DNA of 64,000 bases, from assembly GCF_902806685.2 (NCBI RefSeq), contig NC_048554.1, forward strand, positions 6,572,001 to 6,636,000, in the 5' to 3' direction. Numbering within the stretch: the first letter of the stretch is position 1; the number at the start of each line of letters is the position of its first letter. The notes below the pieces were generated by a model. It saw nothing but the letters and a program-made list of their open reading frames with translations. It did not search any database and was not told the DNA's origin. This DNA comes from Maniola hyperantus (lineage: Eukaryota; Arthropoda; Insecta; Lepidoptera; Nymphalidae). The translations under genes were made by a program, and so were the position numbers. This document shows positions 9,401 through 20,221 of this stretch, one piece after another.

Positions 9401-12400
9401 CTCGCTGAGCTATGTCGGTTACTTTGGTTCTCCCACGGATCTCCTCATTTCTGATTTGATTATGTAGAGTAACTCCAAGCATAGCTCTCTCTATAGCTGG
9501 ATACGAGTATCTTACATCAGCAAAAGCAGCAGGGTCGACGATCAAGAAGACGCTGTCCCTAATGAGCGCGGTCTCGCGGCGCCAGGTGGCGGCGAGCAGG
9601 CGCGCGTGCGGACTGCGCGCACACAGCGTCGCGGCGGGCACCAGGTGCGGCTCCAGCGCCTCCAAGCTAGCCAACCCACTGCGCAGGTCGAGGACTCCTG
9701 GAAAATCACACTTTACTTGAGCTAATTCACTTGCTATACCAATCTGCCTCGTTAGTCTAAAGGTTAGCATGTTCATTTTGCATGCCGGCCATTTTGAAAA
9801 TCTTATAATTTTTTGGTATCAACAATTGAATACACTTTGCGAAAATTTCAACTCTCTACCTGTTGAGGTTCATGAGATACAGCCCGCTGACAGACAGACG
9901 GACGGATGAACAAACGACTACTAATGACTACCGCGACATAGGTATCTGGATGATAAAATGTACACTGAAGTGTGCAAACAATCGGGCGTGTCGCGGACGT
10001 AAGCTTGAGCGCTCGGACGTCCAATAGATATCTCGCAAGCCGCGTAGTAAAGGACTGTGAACACCTACCAGTCGCGGCTGCAGTGAAAGTGTAGTGCTAG
10101 TGCAATTCAAAGAACACAAGAACAAAGTGAAAGCATAGTGCTAGTGCAATTTAAAGAACACAAGAAGTGTCTTCCAATAAATACTGTTTTACTATAAACT
10201 AAGATAAGTCAATAGACCGATTCTTAGGTAGGTATAAGTAAGTTTATAAGTTTAGGTAAATATAGGTAATATTACTTATTAGCCTCTCTCATATGCTAGA
10301 TAAGCTGTGATAACCTAGTGGTTAGGACGTCCGCCTTCTAATCGGAGGTCGGGGGTTCGATCCCGGGCACGCACCTCTAACTTTTCGGAGTTATGGGCGT
10401 TTTAATTAATTAAATATCATTTGCTTTAACGGTGAAGGAAAACATCGTGAGGAAACTTGCATGTCTGAGAGTTCTCCATAATGTTCTCGAAGGTGTGTGA
10501 AGTCTACCAATCGGCACATGGCCAGCGTGGAAGACTATGGCCAAAAACCCTTCTCACTCTGAGTGGAGACTCGCGCTCTGTAGTGAGCCGGTGATGGGTT
10601 GATCATGATGATGATGATGATGATGATGGTGATGATATGCTAGATTGTAATAATAGTAAAGTATTGTTGTCAGCACTTTATGAAATAAAAAAAAGTCGCG
10701 GCTGTCAGCGACTCATATAGTTTATTAATTCCGACTTTACTAATAGTCCCATGTTTTCTGTATGTATATACTATATATATATTGTTTTTTTGTATTGAAA
10801 TATTAAAAGAATAAAATTCGAAAAAAAAAATTTGTCCCATTGGCAACAGACCCTACGAATGCAATATTAAAAAACTTACTCTTCTGATCAGACGAGCACG
10901 ACATAGCAAACGATCCAATTTGAAACAGCCTGTCGTTGTATAAATCAAAATCCTTTATAACCGTGCACGTCTCAGTAACATCACTACCATCACCGGCTGC
11001 ACCACAGGTGCACGTCTTAGATGAATTCTCAAAGTGGTCCATCAATATGTCTACTGGAGAAACGTCTTGAGTGAAGCAGTGAACGACTAAAGCTAATAAA
11101 GCCGTGTTGGTGTTGGTCTCTAGTACATACAACACGTCTTTCAAGACGTCTATACGCACGTTAATATTAAAGGGCATTATTGGCAACTTCAAGGTCTCTA
11201 TTGTAGCTGGCACAGTGTCTGAGTCGCCTTCAATGAGTTCACTTAGTAATGTTTTAGTCTCTCTTAAAACCTGGAAATAATCCATACTAATATTAGAAAT
11301 GCAAAAGTGTCGGTCTGTTTGCTAGCCTTTCACGGTCCGTCCGTTCAACCGATTTTGACGAAATGTGGTACAGAGATAGCTTGCATTCCGGGGAAGGACA
11401 TAGGCTACTTTTTATCCCGGAAAATCAAACAGTTCCCACGGGATGATTTTCAAAAAACCTAAATCCACGCGGACAAAGTCGCGGGCATCTAGTACTATAT
11501 AAAATAAGATTTCATTAACTGTTGATTAAGCAAATGCAGCCAGTATTCTTGGCGCCATTCCACGCGGGCATGATTTCTTCTTCTTCTTCTTCGCTCTGGG
11601 CTGGTTTACGCACTTAAACGTTTCCGTCTGTTGTGCGTGCGGGCATGATTTGTATGGTAGTTAGATAATAAGGCCAGCTTTGAGTTTTATTGTAATACTA
11701 GCTTATGCTCGCAAATCGCAAATGGCAAAATATATTTTATACTGATTAAACAAAGCATACAAATGAAAAAAAAAGCTAAATTACCACTTGGCAGCGAGCT
11801 TTAACAACATACTGGTCCCCCGGCAGACAGTGCTTGCACAGTGTCATCGCACATAGCAGCAGCTCATCCACAGCTGTGTGGAGGCCACGCACACATTCTA
11901 CTAACTGAAAAAGAAATTACCACATACAAATTTTAAAAAGATGATAGCCTAGTGACTAAGTGGTTAAAAATTTTGGTCTTCAAAATTGAAATAATTTATC
12001 CAAAATAGGTAATAAATTACTCTTTTTGATAGTTAGTTGTTGGATTTGTAAGATATAGTGGTGATAATTATAACGAAATTTTACAACTAAAGCTACGAGG
12101 GTTCCAAACGCGCCCAGGTCTGAGAAGAGCCCACAACAAACTCAGCCCTCTATTTGGCCTTCTATTTGGGAATCCTGGGTTCAATCCCAGGTATACACCT
12201 CTAACATTGCAGAATTATGTGCATTTTAAGCAGTTAAATGTCATTTGTTTAACAGTGATGAAAAATGAAGTAAGTACTGGAGAGTTTTCCATGTTCTCAG
12301 AGATGTGCAAAAATCTGCCAATCCAAACATTATCATGACTTAAAATTTCTTATGCCTTAGTAAATTAATATTCCAATTCATTTAATATTTTTGATAATAT

Positions 12401-13891
12401 GAGTTATGACATAATAATATGACTGTGACCATTCTACAGGAAAGTCTAAAATAAAATAACTATAATGAACTAATCCTTCCGGAACTCATAACAGGATAAT
12501 GAATCAAGTCCATTTTGAGTGATTTGCCATCAAATGGGACATTCTAAAAATAGTTCCTTACCTCCATTTTCCACTCATTAGACAGCTCATCCATTTTCTT
12601 AAAGTCATTCTTTGATATAACATTGGAAAATTTACCAAGTATGTCAAATGTCTGATCTATCCAATTCACAAAGTACATTGAAGAAATAGTTGTAAATTCG
12701 TGAGAGGTATCCAATATATCTGTCAAAGGTTTTTCTAACAGCTGCTCGATTGATGCCAGTTTTTGTATGCACCAACATATTCTTTCTATAGTACATTGAC
12801 GGCTTTCCTGAAAAAGGAAAGAAATATTTTTACACCATTACAGTCACGTACAACAGAGAGCTGGTTTTTTTTTTTAATTTATAGACTAGTGCTTGGCTGC
12901 AATCAGACCTGCTGGCAAGTGATGATGCAGCCTAAGATAGAGCGTGTTTGACAAGAAGATGCCTATGCAGAAAAGAAACCCAGAAAGAACGAAAACAGAC
13001 CCCATCACAGATTGTATATCGGGCTATCTCTGAAGGATAATATTCGAAATAAAGAGATCTGCAAGAGAACCAAGGTCACTGAGATATCCCAAACCATCAG
13101 CAAGTAGAAGGGACAGGAGATGATCCATGCTTGCCATAGAAGCAATGACCAGTGGAGCTGGAAAGTTCTAGAATGAAGACAGTGAACAAGTAAGCATACT
13201 GTAGGGCACCCTCCAGCACAATGGGCAGACAATAATATAAAGAGGGTAGCGCAAACATCTGCAGACTAAAATGACAATGACAGATTTTAACTTCATCTTT
13301 TTAGCCCATTTCAAAGATAATTACACATGGATGAATTAATGGTTAATGCATCCAAGTAATTACATAACTAAGTGAAAAGATTTTCTTACTTTTTTAAGTA
13401 CCTACCTAATATAAGTATTATAGTATATAGTATAGATACTTAATATAATAAGTAGGATCTACACATAATATAATATCAGCTCATATTATTATAATTAAAG
13501 TTGGTTTATACCTATCTTTTACGTGATGCCAAAAATATCGAAAAACGTACATACCTGTAGGTAAATTTCTTGCTGGTATTCTATCTTAATTATATCAAAT
13601 AAAGTTAAAATACATTTTTTAACTTGATCTGCACACAATGTGTAAACATTGCGAATATGTGTAAAGTTTTCATCGGGTATCTCATCTTTAATCTGATAAT
13701 GTAGCTTATCACTGATTCTTTTTAACAAGGGATATACGCTGCTTGTTAACGTATCCTGAAATCAAGTAATGAATAAAGTTTCCATATTGAACAGGTATTT
13801 CGCAGGATAAGTTTGTTTTAAATCAACTCACCACTATAAATCTTACAGCTTTACGAGAATCATTGGGCAAGTTTTTAATATTTAAATCCAT
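6438..13891 (-). CDS. Vinculin/alpha-catenin-like protein, probably serendipity locus protein alpha-like
   Basis: Nine coding exons join in frame: 13832-13891, 13555-13755, 12562-12807, 11785-11904, 10880-11270, 9516-9697, 8117-8312, 7121-7738 and 6438-6760, giving about 778 residues with TAA at 6438. The first 465 or so residues are helical and Leu-rich with repeated Cys (TLCADQVKKCILTLFD, IERICWCIQKL, LLLCAMTLCKHCL), as in helical-bundle proteins of the vinculin/alpha-catenin group. Insect serendipity-alpha, an actin-associated protein of early embryos, is the best fit I can name. The last 313 residues (two exons) are polar and rich in Asn, Ser, Thr and Lys, with no domain I know. The start is tentative: the frame stays open upstream to an AG at about 13914, so an earlier 5' exon may exist. 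Introns carry a SINE, a LINE, a Helitron and other repeats. Exon structure is well supported; the name less so. Confidence 0.62.
6830..6965. repeat. Palindromic repeat with CTCGGATCGGAT/ATCCGAGTC arms
   Basis: Within the intron before the last exon of the vinculin-like gene. The words ATATCCGAGTCTGGTCCGAG and GGACTCGGATCGGATGAG face each other around a short AT-rich centre, next to a (GACT)n tract. A relative at 43200-43570 is split by an insertion. Confidence 0.5.
8384..9000 (-). repeat. Two truncated GGGTTCCGT-family repeats in an intron
   Basis: The first (8384-8732) starts with AAGTGCGAGTCAGACTCGCG and runs to a (GACA)n tract. The second (about 8740-9000) repeats the middle blocks (TCATAATATGATATCCCA, AGAATCATGAAATCCGGCAG) in diverged form and includes a 24-bp tandem duplication of CTCTCAAGACTGGTCAAGGG near 8922-8970. 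Both lie in the intron between exons 9516-9697 and 8117-8312 of the vinculin-like gene. Confidence 0.55.
9150..9503 (-). mobile_element. LINE 3' fragment abutting a host splice donor
   Basis: On the minus strand it encodes the LINE stretch IERAMLGVTLHNQIRNEE, then RTKVTDIAQRVAKLKWQW, then degraded sequence, an ATAGGTCTCTTGTAGGGACT-type end block and a (GAT)n tail. It has the same orientation as the host gene. Its first recognisable base is about 12 nt downstream of the donor of exon 9516-9697, and the host frame runs straight into the LINE frame. Confidence 0.75.
10302..10636 (+). mobile_element. tRNA-derived SINE with (TGA)n tail
   Basis: The head contains AACCTAGTGGTTAGGACGTC (box-A region) and GGTTCGATCCC (box B). 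The body has GTTCTCCATAATGTTCTCGA and CATGGCCAGCGTGGAAGACT, and the tail is ATGATGATG repeated. The tail type matches the LINE fragments in this window, which suggests that those LINEs mobilise it. Other copies are at 22954-23256 (+), 54644-54957 (-) and partly at 12150-12330 and 25142-25326. It lies in an intron of the vinculin-like gene. Confidence 0.82.
11281..11492 (+). mobile_element. Helitron-like element touching a host splice acceptor
   Basis: Begins TCCATACTAATATTAGAAAT after an A and ends GCGGGCATCTAG before a T, with the GCGGAC...GTCGCG stem at the 3' end, so both Helitron termini are present. The host gene runs on the opposite strand. Its acceptor TTTCCAG for exon 10880-11270 occupies 11271-11277, so the element starts 10 bp from the exon. 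Confidence 0.75.
12966..13265 (+). mobile_element. LINE 3' fragment, plus orientation
   Basis: Broken version of the same LINE C-terminus (GAACCAAGGTCACTGAGATA, AGCTGGAAAGTTCTAGAATG, CCTCCAGCACAATGGGCAGA). In-frame stops are present. It lies in the intron between exons 13555-13755 and 12562-12807, antisense to the host gene. A SINE tail fragment lies just left of it (about 12869-12955). Confidence 0.65.
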
Positions 13892-14131
13892 ATCCTCAAA
13901 ACTGAGATCCTAGATGAGATGTTAGATTTATTTTAAATTAATAAAACAATTTTGAGTACAAACCAAACATTGTTTTTAAAAGTAACGATTCGAATTCGAA
14001 TCAAAGAGAATAATCAATGTACTCTGTGAAATGCAATCCGTTCGATCAGAGCGGTTCTGACAAGGTTCAGACGGTACCTATGTTCTGTGAGAGCTGAGAG
14101 CCAAGAGCACAAACCAATAAGAGCATAGGGG

Positions 14132-15800
14132 GTGCAACTCTAGAACATTAAAAAATCGCAAATTGAAAATCGCTTGTGGTGCCATCTAAGCGCGAGCACG
14201 GCTAAACAAATAGAGAACAGTTTACAAAAGACGTCAATAGATGGCGGGCACATTGGTGTAATTTTAATGACATTAATAAATTATAACCAAGTTTTCATGT
14301 TTTCGTGTGCTGTAGTAGGTAAATATTTATATTTCTGTTAAATTTATCTGACCCTGCTTTAATAACAGGACTCTGTAGTCTGTATTTCCCTTCACCACCT
14401 CGATAACTATATTCTAAGGATTGATTTAGTGACTCGATTTATGCCTGAACGATTGACCACGGCTACGGATTACGGACTTGTTTTTGCTTTGTGAAATGAT
14501 TTTTCTGTGAATATATTTGTGCAGAAAAATGCCACGGAGATCTCGATGTGTGTCTGGATGTGACTAATTCGGTAAGTATAAAATCAGCTTACTCGTAATC
14601 TAACTCAAAATTACTTCAATGAGTCAAACTCTATGCACCATTAAGGCACCATTAGCACATTAGGTATTTTATCATGATACTAGGTATATAGTTCCTGCGA
14701 TTTCGTCCGCTCGAAAAAACTATTTTAGAAATCCCGTGAGAAGTCCAATTTTCCGGGATAAATGTGGCCTACAAGTTACAACCGTCTGATGCAAGCTATC
14801 TCTGTACCAAACAGATGATGACCACCACTTTGTCTAGGTGGATTTAGGGTTTTTGGGAATCCCATGGGAACTGTTTGAGTTTTCCGTGACAAAAGAAGCC
14901 TATGTCCTTTCCTGGATGCAAGTTATCTCTGTACTAACTTTCATCATAAACGGTTACACAAATTTACTGTAAAAAGCTAGCATACAGACAGGTTGACACA
15001 CTTTTGCATTTATCATATTGCTATGGATTATTAACTACTAATTCTGTAAATTTTTTGTTTTGTAATTAAGTGTACTTACAACATTTGTTTTGAACTTTAT
15101 TGACTAAGTTATTTTTATATTATAGGTATCAGCTATCAACTAATTAAGTACAATAAGTAAGTAATGAAGTAAGTAAGTAAGACTAATGCATATTTTATGT
15201 TATTACTTTTTCAGATGTTTGCATGGCTTTCCAAAACCTGGCTACTCCTCTCCTTGAAACCATTTAAACAATGAAAAGAGATAGTAGGACAACATTTAGA
15301 AAGCAAGACTGATAATGAAATAATATATAGTTACGAATTATCAAATTTGCAATCACCAGTTTGAAGATCGTTGAAATACACCAGTTGTGGTAGTAATATG
15401 AAAGTTATGAAAAGTAAATAACCAAAAATTTTGGATTTGAGCGTTACCTATTTCACAATCTCGTGGGTCTTGAATTTGGGTATGTATTTTATGTACCTAG
15501 TTACGAATTTATGAAAATAAAATATTTTACAAACCCTTAAAACCTTTTTATTTCTATAGTGTTTTATAATTTAGTATCTTAAAGAGTCAGTCTTGTAATA
15601 TATATTTTTAAACATGTTTTAGACAAACGTTAATGGAATTATTGATGTTTTTTTAAAACATGTTCAAAAATATAAAATATTCTAGTAAAGTACATTTAAA
15701 TAGCATTTAAATTTTCGCGCTCTCGCACGCCTTGCGCGCTTTTAGTGCCCTCTAGATGTGAGCACACGCGTAACTTTGAAAAAGAAATCTAGAGTTGCAC
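14132..15800 (+). mobile_element. Putative DNA transposon with GTGCAACTCTAG inverted ends and a THAP-like exon
   Basis: The left end GTGCAACTCTAGA and right end TCTAGAGTTGCAC are exact inverses, 1.67 kb apart. Both flanking interiors carry GTGCC.TCTA and runs of CGCG. Between them is a spliced-looking relic: ATGCCACGGAGATCTCGATG at 14530 opens a frame MPRRSRCVSGC like a THAP zinc-finger start, followed by a TAA and a GGTAAGT donor. After an acceptor at 15216 comes GCATGGCTTTCCAAAACC (HGFPKP), which fits the next THAP segment. A poly-A signal AATAAAATATTTT lies near 15515. I could not find a target-site duplication. P-element-like origin is inferred only. Confidence 0.4.
14530..15252 (+). pseudogene. 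THAP-domain remnant (two exon fragments)
   Basis: Fragment one (14530-14572) reads MPRRSRCVSGCD and then a stop; the C-x-x-x-C pair resembles the first two zinc ligands of a THAP domain. Fragment two follows a TTTTTCAG acceptor at 15208-15215 and gives a short HGFPKPG stretch before another stop. The early stop and the loss of all later THAP residues argue that no working protein is made. Confidence 0.3.
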
Positions 15801-16126
15801 ATCTATCTCTAGTATATAGTAGATATATAGTAGATAATCTATGAATAAGAGGTTCAGAAGTCGTGTTCGTTTGCTTTTCTTTGTATTCATCCATGTTGTG
15901 CGCGCCAGTTGAAAAAAAAACAATTTACAGTGATCCAGAGAGTAATCACTAGGTTTTATACATAGAGATTTTATACATACGTGCGTGCCAAAGAGTATGT
16001 AATCAGTTTGTGTGTGCTGTGGTCAATGTAAATGTATTCTGTGGGTCAATGGTCATCCGTCATATTGAAGATTTTGGTTTGCCGTTCGTGAGAAATAAAC
16101 AAAAAGAACTTTTAAAGTACTTCAAA

Positions 16127-17662
16127 ATGAGTGAATTAGTTTGGGGAATTAAAAACGGCGATATTGATCAAGTAAAAGACATCGTTGAACAAAAGGTAAA
16201 ACTAGCAATGATCATAAAACTTGTATAGTCATACTCCGATTAAATCGTATGCTTCATTAGAAGTGAAAGAAAGCGAAAAATAATGAATACTAGACTAATA
16301 CCTATTTCCAATCAGTCCTTTATCGAAACGGAACATAAACTCTTATTATTAAAACAATGGTACAAATAATTAATACCTACTTTTTATCTTTAGAAAATTG
16401 ATGTAAACGCTCTCATCGATGGACGTGTTCCTCTACATTATGCTGCAGACTACGGCCAAACAGCTGTTGTAAATTATTTACTAGACAAAGGAGCAGATCC
16501 TAATGTAAGTATCACTTATTTTATACTGTGACCTACATCAAATTCTCCTCGCTCAGTATATGGGTAACTGATATTATGGGAATGTTATATTTCCTTTGCA
16601 ATTTGCATTGAGTGTCACCTCAAAGTATTAGTAATTATTCTTACTTCTTATATTACTAATATTAATATTTAAATTATGATGAAAGTAACAACAAAATTCA
16701 TCAACAAAATAATAAGGACTTTTTTTATTCAGGGAGTTCCCGTAGTATTTGTAACCAATCTAGGCTTTTATATATTAAATGTTGTTGGTACATCACTACT
16801 ATGAAAAATATTTGAAAATGGAATAAACAATATGTATAAATTATTTTCAGATGGTTGACAAACATGGAATATCTGTGATTCTTGCAGCTATTTGGGAAGG
16901 GCACACTGAGTGTGTCAAGACATTACTAAAACATGTAAGTTCAATAATATGTACTTCTACTGGTAAACACTGAGAAAACACTACGGGTAAACAGTGAGAA
17001 AACTGTTTCATTTCAATAATATTGTTTGATAGAAAGATAGCAGATGAATTTTATTCTCTCTGTCTATTGTATCAGCATAGTTCTATTAGATAAAAATATA
17101 ATCTTAAGATCTGAACCCTGATAAGGCTGGATAATGGACATGTCATGACTCATAACTATCTATAGTGTGGTTACAGTATCAATGTAACTCAATGATGTTA
17201 AAAAACCAGTCAAGTGCAAGTTGGACTCACACACGAAGGGTTCCACACTATCGTACAAGAAATCTCAAGCTAGTTAATGCTGTACAATGCCATCTTGATG
17301 TGATATAGTAAATTAATTATTTTGGAAACACAAATCTTTAATTTTTTTGTGATGGAACCACAAATTCACGGGGTTCGGATTTTTCTCTTTACTTGTGCTA
17401 TAAGACCAGGCTACCTGCCAAATTTTATGGATTTAGGTCAACGGGAAGTACAGTACAGTTCCCTCGGGATTTTAGAAACGTAAATCCACGCGTACAAAGT
17501 TGCGGGCATCAGCTAGTTAATTTTATAATTTAGTCCAACAACACATTTTTATATCGAGTTTCAACTGTATTTCAGGGAGCCTCTAAAAATGGCAAAACAC
17601 CAGATGGCACACCTTATATTGAAGCAGCTGAAAAGGAGGAGATTAAAGAGCTCTTAACATAA
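16127..17662 (+). CDS. Mtpn: Myotrophin (ankyrin-repeat capping-protein regulator)
   Basis: Four exons join in phase 0: 16127-16195, 16394-16504, 16851-16934 and 17576-17662, for 116 residues and a TAA stop, close to the usual 118 of the family. The protein opens MSELVWGIKNGDIDQVKDIV and has ankyrin repeats at about residues 25-58 (VPLHYAADYGQTAVVNYLL, DKGADPN) and 61-91 (ILAAIWEGHTECVKTLL), then GKTPDGTPYIEAAEKEEIKE. Myotrophin (V-1) binds the actin barbed-end capping protein CapZ in the cytosol and inhibits it. The start at 16127 matches the family N-terminus; the in-frame ATG at 16010 would add 39 residues that do not. Intron 3 holds GGGTTCCGT-family and Helitron fragments. Confidence 0.95.
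17203..17512. repeat. Composite of a GGGTTCCGT-family fragment and a Helitron 3' end
   Basis: In the last intron of myotrophin. From 17203 a diverged minus-oriented copy runs AACCAGTCAAGTGCAAGTTG...GAAGGGTTCC...CTACCTGCCAAATTTTATGG. It passes at about 17440 into a Helitron tail with CGCGTACAAAGTTGCGGGCATCAGCTAG before a T. Confidence 0.5.
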
Positions 17663-18835
17663 AAAAACCCAAAAATCATTTAAGTTAAGTTTAAAGTCGC
17701 TCAGTCAAACTTTTTTAAAAATCAGTTACTAAATTAAGTATCATAATATAATTTTATTTTTATTTACATTTATTTTGCGATTAAATAATATTATTATTAG
17801 TCTCAACATTTTATTATAAATTAAGAAAGAAACATAACATATTTATGTATTATGACTGCGTCCATTAGTACTATTTGTTTATAATATTACTAACTAATAC
17901 TCTTTAAGTCCTATGAACTAACAAATTGCATGAATTATTTTGAAAATGCATTTATAATTTTGCGTTTATAGCATTACTTTACTTTTTAAGGCCTACTCTG
18001 CTCTAAATGCAAATAATTTATTTTATATATTAAGGAGAAGGCACCATTATAAAGGGAGTAATTTTTATTGCTAAAATAAAAACGTGATATAATTATGTAA
18101 CATTTTATTTTCAAAACCCTTGTAAGCTTAATCTAATTACAAAAACTTACATATCACATTTTATAGCTGTATCACATGATATTGTGTATATCTAAATATA
18201 CAAAAGTAATACTGGCAAGATCTAGCTGAAATTTGGCATGTAGATAGCTATTATGACACAGGCAGGCTAAGAAAGGATTTTTGAAAATTCAATTCTTAAG
18301 GGGGTGAAATAGGGGTTTGAAATTTGTGTAGTCCGCGCGGACGAAGTCGCGAGCATAAGTATAAATAATGACAACAACAAACACTTAAATAATGAATTAT
18401 TCTAAAACACAAAAGTATCACTAGCATTATTAGCATTAGGTAAATTAGAAAACCATGAATACATAAGTGTACCTATATTTATAGTCCATACAAAATGAGA
18501 ACTCACTCGCCATTTTAACTCAGTGTCAACTGTCATTTCAAAAGTATGGTTCAGTTTTAAAAGAAGGACTAAACCGTACTTTGGACAGAAATTTAAAATG
18601 GCGAGTGAGATTTCATTTTGTATGCATTATAGCTAATATATTTTTGCTCCAGTACACGAGGGGCGATTGTGTAAAGCGTTTATCCATTGGCCAGCACTCG
18701 GCCAATGGATAAACCTATAAGGGTTCCGATTTTCCTTTTGAGGTACGCCGTACGGAACCCTAAAAACTTGAAGACTCACACAAGAGGACTAGTCATGCAC
18801 AGCAATATGCCAAATGGCTCTGTGATAATGAGACC
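17663..18835. other. Intergenic stretch between convergent myotrophin and PLA2 genes
   Basis: Holds the myotrophin 3' UTR (possible AATAAA-type signals near 18075), a Helitron-like fragment at 18215-18358 with GCGCGGACGAAGTCGCGAGC, and a GGGTTCCG/CGGAACCC hairpin at 18718-18765. Near 18490-18620 two blocks with CCATTTTAA and TTTAAAATGGCGAGTGAG face each other as an inverted repeat. Confidence 0.5.
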
Positions 18836-20221
18836 CTACAATTCATCATTCCCAGCAGTGAATTTTTTATATTTATTCTTAGCAGGAGGACAATAACAGG
18901 CATTTTTCTGTGCATCCAAATATGACTTGCAACCAAGTGTCAATGTGCCGGTAAACAGTAATTTAGCTGCAGCTTTACAACCTGTGAAAAAGGGTAATTT
19001 TTAATGGTATTATTAATAATTAATAGCTGGTTCACATGGATTGATTTTAGTTGATCAACTGCTAATAATTGCGTGCCATTCTGTCTGAATAGACATTCAA
19101 TCAAATTGAACAAAAATAATTCAATTAAAGTGTGCTAACTTTTTCATTTTAAAGAGCAACCACTGAGTTTCTTGCTGGTTCTTCTCGGTAGGAAAGGCAT
19201 TCCAATTTCTGAACAGTAATAGATGCATTTGACGATTCAAAGTTGATTTGATTTCAACTAATGTTGATTCAAGTGTCTCGTTGAAAGTGATTTGACTTGT
19301 CTTGTTTACTTCGACAGACAATTCTATATGCCCAGCTTGTGTAATTTGTGCTCTGAATTCGAAATAAATTCAAAAATTTAAGTTTGAGGAATCTTATTTG
19401 GGAGATTCTTAAAAAGTATTTAGTCCCGGGCATCTAGCAATGTATAAAAAAACCGTTGTTGCAGACCATTTAAACCAATTGTTTATCTTATCAATAAAAC
19501 TAAAGTTTTGAGCTCACCTTTAGTAATAGTTTCACCACCAACATTGACTCTTTTATATGTGTCGCAGTAGTTGTACAGACATTTTTTAAACTCTAAATCG
19601 CACATCTCTTTACCATTGTTGCATGTATCATAACATATATCATGAGTATCACAACATTTGGTCATCTGCTCTATTGGTAAATATTCAGTTGATATTTCAA
19701 ATCCTAGAGATCCACAACCATCTGACTTTGATATGTGATTTCTGTTGCGAACTGGTTTTTGGCCTGTAAATCAAATTAGCATGAGATAAAAAATTAGAAT
19801 TGCTATATTATTAATATGTTGTAAATGGAGAAAGTGTTTGTATATTGGGTCCACTGTATTTTTACTAATCATAAAAGAAATAATCATGTGTTTTTAGGAG
19901 AATCTCAGCATGTACAAATATTCTCCACTAAGCTATTAGCGTAGCAATGGTTTAAAAAGTAAACATATTAGGCAAAATATATTAAGAACCTTCAGGACAA
20001 GAAAATATACAGTCTTCTTCGACAGCAGCATCAAAAACATCATGTAATGATTTAAATTTTTCAGCTACAGTTATCACATTTCTAAACATATCTCCAAAAA
20101 CTGACTCCGCGGATAAAACAGCATCTTTTAAATTTCGTAACATACTCGAACCGATGCCAGTATAGGCATAGGCCGCAAAAGTTAAAACATAAATAAATAT
20201 CTTCTTATACGGGATTTCCAT
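18836..20221 (-). CDS. PLA2G12: Group XII secreted phospholipase A2
   Basis: Three exons, 19990-20221, 19518-19763 and 18836-18981, join in phase 1 at both junctions and give 207 residues. The first donor (G|GTTCTT) is weak. An N-terminal hydrophobic segment (IFIYVLTFAAYAY) fits a signal peptide. The calcium-loop region is DGCGSLG (residues 92-98) and the catalytic pair is His118-Asp119 in CCDTHDICYDTC. Further Cys pairs follow (MCDLEFKKCLYNYC) and a late LGCKSYLDAQKNACYC stretch, which is the signature of group XII rather than venom- or pancreatic-type enzymes. The enzyme would hydrolyse the sn-2 ester of phospholipids outside the cell or in the secretory pathway. All expected active-site residues are present. 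Confidence 0.9.

Noticed and set aside
10302..10380. tRNA gene (also at 22954, 54880 and 3841)
   Set aside because: Box A and box B are present but the cloverleaf does not close, and each is followed by a SINE body and tail. They are SINE heads.
16010..16126. Upstream in-frame ATG extending myotrophin by 39 residues
   Set aside because: The added residues do not look like the family, which starts at M(S/C/D)...; the start at 16127 gives the standard length.
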